Source of the DNA: Bacillus sp. ISL-18
GTDB lineage: Bacteria; Bacillota; Bacilli; Bacillales; Cytobacillaceae
Length of the DNA: 64,000 nucleotides
NCBI RefSeq assembly: GCF_018613415.1
Contig: NZ_JAGGQG010000029.1
Span: 1 to 64,000 of the forward strand
Reading direction: 5' to 3'
The notes beneath the pieces were generated by a model, which was not told where the DNA came from, searched no databases, and saw only the letters and a program-made list of their open reading frames with translations. This document shows positions 54,031 through 61,750 of this stretch, piece by piece. The translations under genes and the position numbers were made by a program. How positions within the stretch are numbered: the first letter of the stretch is position 1; the number at the start of each line of letters is the position of its first letter.

Positions 54031-54070
54031 TTTACTGCCTGGGAATGTTAATGTAAGGCAGTATTTTTTT
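54031..54070 (+). terminator. Terminator between the two DUF2294 genes
   Basis: TACTGCCT and AGGCAGTA enclose GGGAATGTTAATGTA and are followed by TTTTTTT. Confidence 0.8.
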
Positions 54071-54101
54071 GCCTTTACCCGAAAGTGAGGTCGAAACCTA
54101 A

Positions 54102-54806
54102 ATGGTATTGCCACTGCAACAAAAGCTAATGGATATTAGCAGCCTAACTAGCAAATTGCTAAGAAAAAGTTTTGGGCGTGGACCGGAATCCTGCTATGCT
54201 TATGCAAATGAGCGGTTTTTAGTGTTTTACATACGCGGTTTCATGTCTCCATTAGAATCGACTTTATTGGAGAATGGAAATCCTGATAATATTGATATCT
54301 CGCGACATATTGTTATGAAGTCGGTAAGTAACCAGTTAAAAGGAATTCTTGAACTGGAATTTGAACAGGATATTGAATCCTTTTACCATGATTGGAACTA
54401 TCCGCAAAATACAGGGATGATTGTAGTCGAATTTGAAGGTGAGATTACACAGCCTATGGCTCGAAATCAGGGGGGCTCTGTGGACCTTAAACCTTTGATT
54501 GAAGAGGTAGAGAGGATAAGCATATTGGTACAAAAAAGACCTGAAAGAACAGAAGCCTATTTTATTTCACCAAGTATTTATTTAATAAAACGCGATGGGA
54601 TTTTAGTTCAGATTGAAAAGGCATTAGTTTCTAAGGGATATGAACATACACTCTTGGTCACTAAGGATGAACTGGAAAAATCATATTTACATCGAGATGG
54701 CCGCTTTGAAGAAATCTTTCAAAATCCTGTTGCGGACATTTTTGTGGATTGGGACTTAAGCGAAGATAGAAGCATCATGTGCTTTGTTTTAAAGGATAAT
54801 AAGTAA
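54102..54806 (+). CDS. DUF2294/MpsC-family protein, copy 2
   Basis: A 234-residue paralogue of the preceding gene, with the same two-part build: FGRGPESCYAYA near 25, FMSPLESTLLENG, then a second half with related but drifted sequence. Residues around GRGPES are well kept, while the C-terminal half is divergent. The start at ATG 54102 is preceded by AAAGTGAGG. The pair probably arose by gene duplication and each copy is separately terminated. Function unknown; see the finding. Confidence 0.78.
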   Translation: MVLPLQQKLMDISSLTSKLLRKSFGRGPESCYAYANERFLVFYIRGFMSPLESTLLENGNPDNIDISRHIVMKSVSNQLKGILELEFEQDIESFYHDWNYPQNTGMIVVEFEGEITQPMARNQGGSVDLKPLIEEVERISILVQKRPERTEAYFISPSIYLIKRDGILVQIEKALVSKGYEHTLLVTKDELEKSYLHRDGRFEEIFQNPVADIFVDWDLSEDRSIMCFVLKDNK

Positions 54807-54929
54807 AAGTATTATGAGAACAACGGCACTTGGCAGGTTTTAAGCTACGATGGTTAAATTTTTGTCCATGACAGGCCTCCAATAATCTGCCATAATCATC
54901 CTAGGTACGAGTAGAAACGGGGTGATTTT

Positions 54930-55199
54930 ATGTTTATTGTTACTGAAGCGGCAAATCAAGAGCTAAAAACAAGGTTAAAACAATATGGTCCTAAACAGTT
55001 TATTCGGATGCAAATGCGGAAAAGTTGTTTTATGAAAGTGAAGGTAACATTAGAAGAAAACATTCAAGCTAATGATACAGAAGTCACAAGAGATGGTTTG
55101 CACTTCATTATTGACGCAGGAGAATGTCATTATTTCAATCATAAAACGTTAGATTATCTTCCGGATGCAACTGGTTTTAAACAATTTGAGATTATTTAG
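54930..55199 (+). CDS. HesB-like protein without the iron-sulfur cysteines
   Basis: An 89-residue protein of the A-type (HesB/YadR) fold: VTEAANQELKTRLKQ at the start and DGLHFIIDAGE..YLPDATGFKQFEI at the end. Only two cysteines remain (about 33 and 65), and the C-x-C pair used for cluster binding in IscA proteins is absent. It is more like the non-cluster HesB-like subgroup found in Bacillales. Start follows a modest GGGGTGATTTT site. Role unknown. Confidence 0.65.
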   Translation: MFIVTEAANQELKTRLKQYGPKQFIRMQMRKSCFMKVKVTLEENIQANDTEVTRDGLHFIIDAGECHYFNHKTLDYLPDATGFKQFEII

Positions 55200-55216
55200 T
55201 CGGATTATTTTTAAAG

Positions 55217-55253
55217 AAGCCGTATTTTCCCATGGGAGAATTCGGCTTTTTTT
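55217..55253. terminator. Terminator of the HesB-like gene
   Basis: AAGCCG..ATT and AAT..CGGCTT pair around TTCCCATGGGA, followed by seven T. Confidence 0.75.
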
Positions 55254-55268
55254 ATCAAAATAGTACAA

Positions 55269-55284
55269 ATGAAAACGTTGACAG
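55269..55284 (+). promoter_or_regulatory. cre site overlapping the IclR operon promoter
   Basis: ATGAAAACGTTGACAG agrees with the cre consensus at all defined positions but the last. It covers the TTGACA -35 element at 55278, so bound CcpA would block transcription directly. Confidence 0.65.
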
Positions 55285-55306
55285 AATGATGACCTAAGAG
55301 TACTAT
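55278..55306 (+). promoter_or_regulatory. Promoter of the iclR-mhpFE genes
   Basis: TTGACA, 17 bases, TACTAT. Downstream, TTACGAA..TTCGGTAA (55323-55342) is a near palindrome that could be the IclR operator. Confidence 0.6.
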
Positions 55307-55367
55307 AAAAGTGTACTTAATATTTACGAACGTCATTCGGTAATGTCGAACAGAAAGAGGGGACGAA

Positions 55368-56144
55368 GTGACGGAACGCCTGATTCAATCAATTGAAAGA
55401 GCTGCAGATATCCTCGAAGTTTTTTTGACTTCACATCCAGAACAAAGTATTAAAGAAATTAGCGACAGATTGAACTTATCAAAGAGTACTGTCCACGGCA
55501 TTATTAAAACCTTGGAACATCGAGGTTACCTGGAGCAAAATTTAGACAATCTGAAATATCGACTCGGAATTAAACTTTTTGAACTAGGTAATTATGTAGG
55601 GAAGAATCTTGATATTGGTAGAATTGCCAGACCTATCATTAAAGATCTTGTTGAAGAACTAAATGAAACCGTTCACCTAGTTACGCTGCAGCGAGATGAA
55701 CTAATTTACATTGAAAAGGTAGAGGGTCCAAGTGCCTTAACGATTTATTCCCATATTGGTAAAAGAGCCCCATTTCATTGTACAGGTGTTGGCAAAGCGA
55801 TCCTGTCCCAATTAAGTGAAGAAGAGGTAGATCGTATTTTATCATCCGTCAGCTTGGAAGCATTCACGGAGTTTACGACCACCGATATCGAGGAAATCAA
55901 AAGCATTTTGCCCTCAATCCGAGAACAAGGTTATGCCTTCGATGATGAAGAGATTGAGCTAGGACTTAAATGTGTAGCTGCACCAATCTTTAATTATCAA
56001 GGGAAGGCAATTGCTTCGATAAGCTGTGCCGCCCCTAAAATGAGGTTAGATGAAGAACGTCTGCCTAAAGTAATTGAGGGAATTAAACATGCTGCAGCTG
56101 AGATTTCAAGACAGTTAGGTTACAAAGGGGAAAATGCACTCTAA
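55368..56144 (+). CDS. IclR-family transcriptional regulator
   Basis: A 258-residue regulator. N-terminal winged HTH (about 1-75: IKEISDRLNLSKSTVHGIIKTL) followed by an IclR effector domain with HCTGVGKAILSQLSEEE and FDDEEIELGLKCVAAPI. GTG 55368 follows AGAGGGGACGA. It is 139 bases before the acylating aldehyde dehydrogenase and the aldolase, and by position controls them; the effector is presumably a substrate or product of their pathway. Confidence 0.88.
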   Translation: MTERLIQSIERAADILEVFLTSHPEQSIKEISDRLNLSKSTVHGIIKTLEHRGYLEQNLDNLKYRLGIKLFELGNYVGKNLDIGRIARPIIKDLVEELNETVHLVTLQRDELIYIEKVEGPSALTIYSHIGKRAPFHCTGVGKAILSQLSEEEVDRILSSVSLEAFTEFTTTDIEEIKSILPSIREQGYAFDDEEIELGLKCVAAPIFNYQGKAIASISCAAPKMRLDEERLPKVIEGIKHAAAEISRQLGYKGENAL

Positions 56145-56283
56145 ATAGAGCAAGTATAGAGAATAAATTTTTGCTCTGTTAAACGTTCGATGTTTATTAA
56201 CTCTGTTGATTGGAGCGGAAGTCAACAGTCCAATTTAATAGAGCCTATATTAAAAAAAATGTTGGTATTGGAGGAGAATTATT

Positions 56284-57171
56284 TTGTCAAAAGTAAAAGT
56301 TGCCGTTCTTGGATCGGGGAACATTGGTACAGATTTAATGATTAAACTAGGCCGTTCTGAACTATTAGAGTTAACTGCTGTGATTGGGATTGACCCACAA
56401 TCAGATGGACTCCGTCGTGCGAGGGAATTAGGTTACGCCGGGGTTGATACAGGAATTGATGGATTCCTTGCTGATCCAACCTTAGAAGCAGATATCGTCT
56501 TTGATGCCACGTCTGCAAAAGCGCATTTATATAATGCAAAAGTTTTAAAAGAAGCGGGCATCAAAGTAATTGATATGACTCCAGCTGCTGTAGGACCATA
56601 TGTATGTGCAGCTGTTAATATTGAGGACCATTTAGATAAAGATAATATCAATCTGATTACTTGCGGCGGCCAAGCAACCATTCCAATGGTACATGCTGTA
56701 AACCGTGTTGCACCCGTTGAATATGCAGAAATCGTTGCTACCATTGCAAGTAAGAGTGCCGGGCCTGGAACACGTGCCAATATTGATGAATTTACGGAAA
56801 CCACTTCCAGAGCAATTGAAGTAGTCGGAGGAGCGAAAAAAGGGAAAGCCATTATGATATTAAACCCTGCTGAACCGCCAATCATGATGCGTGATACAGT
56901 TTATACACTTGTTGAAGAAGGAAAAATGGATGAAGAAGCGATCAGACAATCCATCGCTGAAATGGAGAAAGTAGTTCAATCCTATGTGCCTGGATACCGT
57001 CTCCGGACTGAAGCAATTTTTGACGGTAATAAAGTGACGATCTTCCTTCAAGTAGAAGGTGCTGGTGATTACTTGCCGGTTTATGCAGGTAACCTTGATA
57101 TCATGACTTCTGCTGGTGTAAGAATTGCTGAAGCATTTGCGAAAAAACTATTAACGAAAGAAACAGTTTAA
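56284..57171 (+). CDS. mhpF: Acetaldehyde dehydrogenase (acylating)
   Basis: An NAD+- and CoA-dependent enzyme (295 residues) turning the aldehyde released by the aldolase into acyl-CoA. Features: VAVLGSGNIGTDL Rossmann loop, GIDPQSDGL, and the catalytic cysteine in NLITCGGQATIP (about 131). The TTG start follows GGAGGAGAATTAT. The partner aldolase begins 24 bases later, and these proteins form a channelling complex. In meta-cleavage clusters they follow a hydratase, which is missing here. Confidence 0.94.
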   Translation: MSKVKVAVLGSGNIGTDLMIKLGRSELLELTAVIGIDPQSDGLRRARELGYAGVDTGIDGFLADPTLEADIVFDATSAKAHLYNAKVLKEAGIKVIDMTPAAVGPYVCAAVNIEDHLDKDNINLITCGGQATIPMVHAVNRVAPVEYAEIVATIASKSAGPGTRANIDEFTETTSRAIEVVGGAKKGKAIMILNPAEPPIMMRDTVYTLVEEGKMDEEAIRQSIAEMEKVVQSYVPGYRLRTEAIFDGNKVTIFLQVEGAGDYLPVYAGNLDIMTSAGVRIAEAFAKKLLTKETV

Positions 57172-57195
57172 GCTGTTAGAAAGGGGTAAAGAAAA

Positions 57196-58224
57196 ATGAC
57201 AAATGAGAGAGATATCGTAATTACCGAGGTAGCCTTACGGGATGGAAGTCATGCGATTAACCATCAATATACAGTTGAACAAGTACTTAAAATCACCAAA
57301 GCATTAAACGATGCTAACGTACCCTTTATAGAAGTATCCCATGGAGACGGGCTAGCGGGCTCTTCCCTGCAGTACGGCCTTTCCCGTACGAATGAGATGG
57401 AATTAATTGAAGCGGCTGTATCCGTTGTTGATAAATCAAAAATTGCTGTGCTTCTTTTACCAGGAATCGGTACTTTGCATGAATTAAAAGAAGCTGCAAA
57501 TTTAGGTGCTAAAATGGCCCGAATTGCTACACATGTGACAGAGGCAGACGTAGCTCCACAGCATATTGCTTATGCCAAAGAACTAGGGATGGAAACAGTT
57601 GGATTCCTTATGATGAATCATATGGCTCCAGTTAATAAATTAGTTGAACAAGCTAAATTAATGGAAAGCTATGGTGCTGATACAGTTTATGTTGTCGATT
57701 CTGCAGGGTATTTACTGCCAAACCAAGTACGTGAAAGAATTCATGCCTTGAAAGAATCAGTTGGCATCAATGTCGGTTTCCATGGTCATAACAACTTATC
57801 ACTAGCAATGGCCAATACTCTTGCAGCAATTGAAGAAGGGGCAACGCGAATTGACGGAAGTGTACGCTGCCTGGGTGCGGGTGCAGGAAATACACAAACA
57901 GAGGTATTGGTTGCCGTTTGTGAACGGATGGGAATTAAAACCGGGGTAGATTTATATAAAATGATGGACTTAGCAGAGGACATTGTTGCTCCGATCTTAC
58001 AAGTTCCACAGGAAATTACAAAAGATAGTTTAACATTAGGATATGCGGGCGTATACTCAAGCTTTGCCCTTCATGCCAAACGTGCTGCTGCGAAATTTGG
58101 TGTTGATTCACGAGATATTCTAATAGAATTAGGTAAGCGTAAAGTCGTTGGCGGCCAAGAGGATATGATTGTCGAAGTGGCGGCTGAGATTGCTAAAAAT
58201 AATAGTAAAGTGGCGTTAAGCTAA
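57196..58224 (+). CDS. mhpE: 4-Hydroxy-2-oxovalerate aldolase
   Basis: A 342-residue metal-dependent TIM-barrel aldolase of the DmpG/BphI/MhpE type that cleaves 4-hydroxy-2-oxo acids to pyruvate plus aldehyde. N-terminal VALRDGSHAI with the metal-binding Asp, the GFHGHNNLSLA metal-binding histidines and LLPGIGT fit the family. The aldehyde passes to MhpF. Preceded by AAGGGGTAAAG. A hairpin follows and the next gene (aminotransferase) starts 368 bases away. Confidence 0.93.
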   Translation: MTNERDIVITEVALRDGSHAINHQYTVEQVLKITKALNDANVPFIEVSHGDGLAGSSLQYGLSRTNEMELIEAAVSVVDKSKIAVLLLPGIGTLHELKEAANLGAKMARIATHVTEADVAPQHIAYAKELGMETVGFLMMNHMAPVNKLVEQAKLMESYGADTVYVVDSAGYLLPNQVRERIHALKESVGINVGFHGHNNLSLAMANTLAAIEEGATRIDGSVRCLGAGAGNTQTEVLVAVCERMGIKTGVDLYKMMDLAEDIVAPILQVPQEITKDSLTLGYAGVYSSFALHAKRAAAKFGVDSRDILIELGKRKVVGGQEDMIVEVAAEIAKNNSKVALS

Positions 58225-58254
58225 ATAGTTAAAGATTCATAACTTCTAAGAATG

Positions 58255-58284
58255 GGCGAAAAGGGGAACATTACCCTTTTCGCC
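58255..58284. terminator. GC-rich hairpin after mhpE
   Basis: GGCGAAAAGGG and CCCTTTTCGCC pair perfectly, but there is no U-run after it (AGCATACTG). Confidence 0.5.
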
Positions 58285-58393
58285 AGCATACTGACGCAAG
58301 AATATATTTTTTTTGAATCACTGAAGTATTAAATGAAATTGGTGTTTATTTAGTAACAGGACTAGTTTAATAGAAGTAATGGGAGTAGACTAG

Positions 58394-58440
58394 GCGAGTA
58401 AACGATGTCTTTAATCAGACAAGTTTACTTGCTTTTTCTT
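58394..58440 (+). terminator. Hairpin terminator upstream of the aminotransferase
   Basis: GCGAGTAAAC and GTTTACTTGC pair (one G-U), with inner TGTCT/AGACA, followed by TTTTTCTTT. It is the real end of mhpFE or an attenuator of ilvE; nothing before it within the gap codes. Confidence 0.65.
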
Positions 58441-58490
58441 TGCCAAAAAGTTCTTTCCTATTTTTATTAGATTCTAGCAAAAATAACCCT

Positions 58491-58505
58491 ATTCTTCAGA
58501 AAATA
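58491..58505 (+). promoter_or_regulatory. CodY-like box upstream of ilvE
   Basis: ATTCTTCAGAAAATA differs from the CodY consensus AATTTTCWGAAAATT at three positions. It lies about 90 bases before the aminotransferase start, near a possible -10 (GTTAAAAT). In Bacillus subtilis the aminotransferase ybgE is CodY-repressed, which makes the site plausible. Confidence 0.5.
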
Positions 58506-58591
58506 TGTTAAAATAGTCAAAATAGTATTAAAATTATGCAACTATATCTTTTAAGGAAAGTATATAGAAATTTAGGATGGGAGCCACAATC

Positions 58592-59662
58592 ATGAAGGAG
58601 TTAAAAATTGACGTAACTTTAAGCACAGAAAAAAAACAAAAGCCATCGTTTGATCACTTGGAGTTTGGAAAGCACTTTACTGACCACATGTTTATTTGGA
58701 ATTACACTGAAGGCAAAGGATGGCATGACGCACGAATTATTCCGTATCAGCCTATTATGCTAGACCCTGCAGCTACCGTATTTCATTACGGGCAAACGGT
58801 TTTTGAAGGACTGAAAGCTTATTTAACAAAAGATGAACAGGTATTATTATTTAGACCTGAAGAAAATATGAAAAGATTTAACCGTTCAAATGACCGGTTA
58901 TGTATGCCGAAGCTGGATGAAGAAGGGGCATTAAGTGCCTTGAAGCAATTAATTCAAATAGACCGTGATTGGATCCCATCTGGTGAAGGAACTTCCCTCT
59001 ATATTCGTCCGTTTATGATTGCGACTGAAGCCTTTTTGGGGGTTCATCCTGCAAAAACCTATCAGTTTATGATCATTCTTTCACCTGTAGGTGCTTATTA
59101 CAAAGAAGGAATCAATCCTGTTAAAATTGCCGTTGAAAGCGAGTATGTTCGTGCTGTTACTGGCGGAACAGGGAATGCCAAAACGGCAGGGAACTATGCA
59201 GCAAGTTTAAAGGCGTCCGAGATTGCCGAGCAAAATGGTTATTCTCAGGTGTTATGGCTTGATGGCAGAGAAAATCAATATATTGAAGAGGTTGGCAGTA
59301 TGAACGTCTTCTTTAAAATAAATGGCGAGGTTATTACTCCAGAGTTAAATGGAAGTATTCTCGAAGGGATAACCCGTAAATCTATTATTGAACTATTAAA
59401 TTATATGAATGTTCCACTGGTAGAAAGAAGAATTTCTATTCGTGAAATTCAGCAGGCCTATCAGGATGGGCTATTAGAAGAGGCATTCGGAACAGGAACC
59501 GCCGCGGTTATCTCGCCAATTGGGGAGCTCCTATGGAAGAATGAGAAAATGGTTGTTAATAATGGAGAGATTGGTTCATTATCGAAGCAATTATACGATA
59601 CATTAACCGGTATCCAAAATGGTACAAAAGAAGATCCTTTTGGATGGTCATTAAGGGTTTAG
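58592..59662 (+). CDS. ilvE: Branched-chain amino-acid aminotransferase
   Basis: A PLP fold-type IV enzyme (356 residues) exchanging amino groups between branched-chain amino acids and 2-oxoglutarate. The long form (YbgE/IlvE type II) matches FEGLKAYLTKDEQVLLFRPEENM, the segment with the PLP lysine (GGTGNAKTAGNYA), EEVGSMNVFF and GTGTAAVISPIG. ATG 58592 was preferred to 58577 because GGGAG lies eight bases upstream. Its gene is 10 bases before the reductase gene, so they are probably one operon. Confidence 0.94.
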   Translation: MKELKIDVTLSTEKKQKPSFDHLEFGKHFTDHMFIWNYTEGKGWHDARIIPYQPIMLDPAATVFHYGQTVFEGLKAYLTKDEQVLLFRPEENMKRFNRSNDRLCMPKLDEEGALSALKQLIQIDRDWIPSGEGTSLYIRPFMIATEAFLGVHPAKTYQFMIILSPVGAYYKEGINPVKIAVESEYVRAVTGGTGNAKTAGNYAASLKASEIAEQNGYSQVLWLDGRENQYIEEVGSMNVFFKINGEVITPELNGSILEGITRKSIIELLNYMNVPLVERRISIREIQQAYQDGLLEEAFGTGTAAVISPIGELLWKNEKMVVNNGEIGSLSKQLYDTLTGIQNGTKEDPFGWSLRV

Positions 59663-59672
59663 GTGAATAGTG

Positions 59673-60587
59673 ATGGTCATAAAAAAGGTCTCTATTATCG
59701 GTCTGGGGGCTTTAGGGATTTTATTTGGGAACCAATTAGCCAAGAAATTGCCCCGTACTGATTTAAGAATAATTGCGGATCCTGGCCGTATTCATCGCTA
59801 TAAAGAGGCCGGGGTATTTTGTAATGGTGAGCGCTGCGATTTCAACTATGTAATGCCTCAAGAAGCTTGCGAGCCTGCCGATTTACTGATTATTGCGGTG
59901 AAATATAATGGCTTAGATGATGCCATTCAAGCGGTAAAACAGCATGTTGGTGAGAAAACGATTATACTATCACTCCTGAATGGGATCACTAGTGAGGAAA
60001 TCATTGGTGAGGCATATGGGAGGGATAAAATACTATATAGTGTGGCCCAAGGCATGGATGCGGTTAAGGTCGAGAACCAACTGACATACGACCATATGGG
60101 GATGATTTGCTTTGGAGGAAATGATACAGAAAAGGTAAATAGCCTATCTGAGTTTTTTGAACAAGCGGAAGTTCCATATGAAGTTGACCCCGGTATGTTA
60201 AAAAGGCTGTGGGGGAAATTCATGCTTAATGTGGGGGTAAATCAAACTGTTGCTGTTTTTAAAGGTAATTATGGCGTTGTTCAGCTTGATGGCCCAGCCA
60301 GAACGATGATGATTTCGGCTATGAGAGAGGTAATAGCGCTCTCGAAAAAGGTAGGGGTTCGTTTATCGGAAGAGGATTTAGATTATTGGTTAAGAGTGTT
60401 AGGTACATTAAGTCCAGATGGAAAACCCTCCATGGCCCAGGATGTTGAGGCAAGACGATTTAGTGAAGTTGAGTTATTCTCCGGTACCGTAGTAAAATTG
60501 GGGAAAAGGTATGATGTGCCAACACCGGTTAATGAAGAGTTGTATCAACGGATAAAGTCGGCTGAGAACAAGTACACAATGGCATAA
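59673..60587 (+). CDS. Ketopantoate reductase family protein (PanE/ApbA)
   Basis: A 304-residue NAD(P)H-dependent 2-oxoacid reductase. Glycine-rich motif GLGALGILFGN near residue 11, catalytic Lys in LWGKFMLNVGVNQ (about 185) and the C-terminal Glu/Asp pocket. It either makes pantoate for CoA, or, as paralogues in lactic bacteria do, reduces branched 2-oxo acids to 2-hydroxy acids. Being 10 bases after an aminotransferase favours the second role or a detoxifying one; that is inference. Start at ATG 59673 after TTTAGGTGA. Confidence 0.85.
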   Translation: MVIKKVSIIGLGALGILFGNQLAKKLPRTDLRIIADPGRIHRYKEAGVFCNGERCDFNYVMPQEACEPADLLIIAVKYNGLDDAIQAVKQHVGEKTIILSLLNGITSEEIIGEAYGRDKILYSVAQGMDAVKVENQLTYDHMGMICFGGNDTEKVNSLSEFFEQAEVPYEVDPGMLKRLWGKFMLNVGVNQTVAVFKGNYGVVQLDGPARTMMISAMREVIALSKKVGVRLSEEDLDYWLRVLGTLSPDGKPSMAQDVEARRFSEVELFSGTVVKLGKRYDVPTPVNEELYQRIKSAENKYTMA

Positions 60588-60597
60588 AGAAAGACTT

Positions 60598-60635
60598 AAG
60601 GCAACTGCCCGTTTTAGGTAGTTGCCTTTGTTTTT
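60598..60635. terminator. Terminator of the ilvE-reductase operon
   Basis: AAGGCAACTGCC and GGTAGTTGCCTT pair with a slight mismatch, followed by TGTTTTT. Confidence 0.75.
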
Positions 60636-60715
60636 ATGGATTACAAATTTAGGCTAATTCGATTAAATTAGTTTAATAAATAACAAAATTATTTATATTA
60701 GAAACATTCATAAAT

Positions 60716-60756
60716 GAAAAAAAGTCTATTTTTCTACATAAAGAGAGACTTTTTTC
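60716..60756. terminator. A+T-rich hairpin before the second ABC operon
   Basis: AAAAAAGTCT and AGACTTTTTT pair, with a T-run. It lies between two operons and duplicates the terminator at 60598. A tandem GTTATAAT GTTATAAT follows at about 60788-60803, with possible -10 elements of the next operon. Confidence 0.55.
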
Positions 60757-60875
60757 GTTTTAGTAGAAAAGTGATTGTATTTTAAAATGTTATAATGTTA
60801 TAATGTGCTAGTATGATAATATGGTAACGTACTAAAGGACTTATAAAATTATCTTGTAAAAGGTGGTAAAATAGG

Positions 60876-61652
60876 ATGAAACGTATAGCAACTGTGGTCC
60901 TGGCAATTGCGGCTGTTTTTTCATTGCTAACAGCCTGCTCAAGCAAAACATCTAGTACTAATAAAGATACACTAATTATTGGGATCGACGATAAATTTGC
61001 TCCAATGGGATTCAGGGATGAAAACAATAAAATTGTGGGCTTTGATATTGACCTGGCAAAAGCTGCGGCTGATAAAATGGGGAAAAAGGTTACGTTCCAG
61101 CCCATCGATTGGAAGACAAAAGAGTCTGAACTTAGCAGCGGACGGATTGACCTCATTTGGAATGGATATACTATTACCGATGACAGAAAGAAAAAAGTAC
61201 TCTTCACAAAACCTTACTTAAAAAATGCACAAGTAGTTGTAACGCGAACTGATTCAAAACTTACTAAACTATCGGATTTAGAGGGTAAGAATGTTGGACT
61301 TCAATCTCTTTCCTCTGCATCAGATGCCTTAGATGCAAATCCAATTAAATCTAAAATTAAAACCGTCACAGAATTTAAGGACAATGTATTAGCTTTAAAT
61401 GACCTAAAGAGCGGCCGTTTGGATGCAGTAGTAATTGATGAGGTTGTTATTAATTATTATATGACCAAAGAGAAAGATACTTTTAAAATATTGGATGAAT
61501 CACTTGCTCCTGAGGAATATGGAGTCGGCGTGAAAAAGGGGAATGAAGAATTACTTAAAAATCTTCAAAAAGCCCTTGATGACATGAATACAGATGGAAC
61601 AGCATCAAAAATTTCAACTAAGTGGTTTGGCGAAGATAAAGTATTGAAGTAA
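60876..61652 (+). CDS. Second polar amino-acid ABC transporter, substrate-binding lipoprotein
   Basis: A 258-residue family-3 binding protein with lipobox LTACSSK (Cys 21). Characteristic sequences: FAPMGFRDENNKIVGFDIDLA, the LIWNGYTITDDRKK strand and TDGTASKISTKWFG near the end. The LIWNG type often binds polar amino acids (arginine, cystine, histidine or branched forms are all possible). It heads a three-gene operon in which a hairpin separates this gene from the permease. Start follows AAAAGGTGGTAAAATAGG. Confidence 0.88.
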   Translation: MKRIATVVLAIAAVFSLLTACSSKTSSTNKDTLIIGIDDKFAPMGFRDENNKIVGFDIDLAKAAADKMGKKVTFQPIDWKTKESELSSGRIDLIWNGYTITDDRKKKVLFTKPYLKNAQVVVTRTDSKLTKLSDLEGKNVGLQSLSSASDALDANPIKSKIKTVTEFKDNVLALNDLKSGRLDAVVIDEVVINYYMTKEKDTFKILDESLAPEEYGVGVKKGNEELLKNLQKALDDMNTDGTASKISTKWFGEDKVLK

Positions 61653-61663
61653 AATAATAGTTG

Positions 61664-61698
61664 ACAAAACAGGATTTCCATAGGGAAGCCTGTTTTGT
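61664..61698 (+). terminator. Internal terminator between binding protein and permease
   Basis: ACAAAACAGG..TTCC and GGAA..CCTGTTTTGT pair around ATAG. With no strong U-run it probably lets part of the message through, so that the lipoprotein is made in excess of the membrane parts, a common arrangement. Confidence 0.6.
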
Positions 61699-61750
61699 TG
61701 TGTTAATTGGTATTGGTGCTAACGCTTTTCTAATTGGAGGAAAATTAAGA

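Noticed and set aside
56433..56885. 150-codon antisense frame inside mhpF
   Set aside because: It is the mirror of a well-supported enzyme on the plus strand and has no ribosome site or domain.
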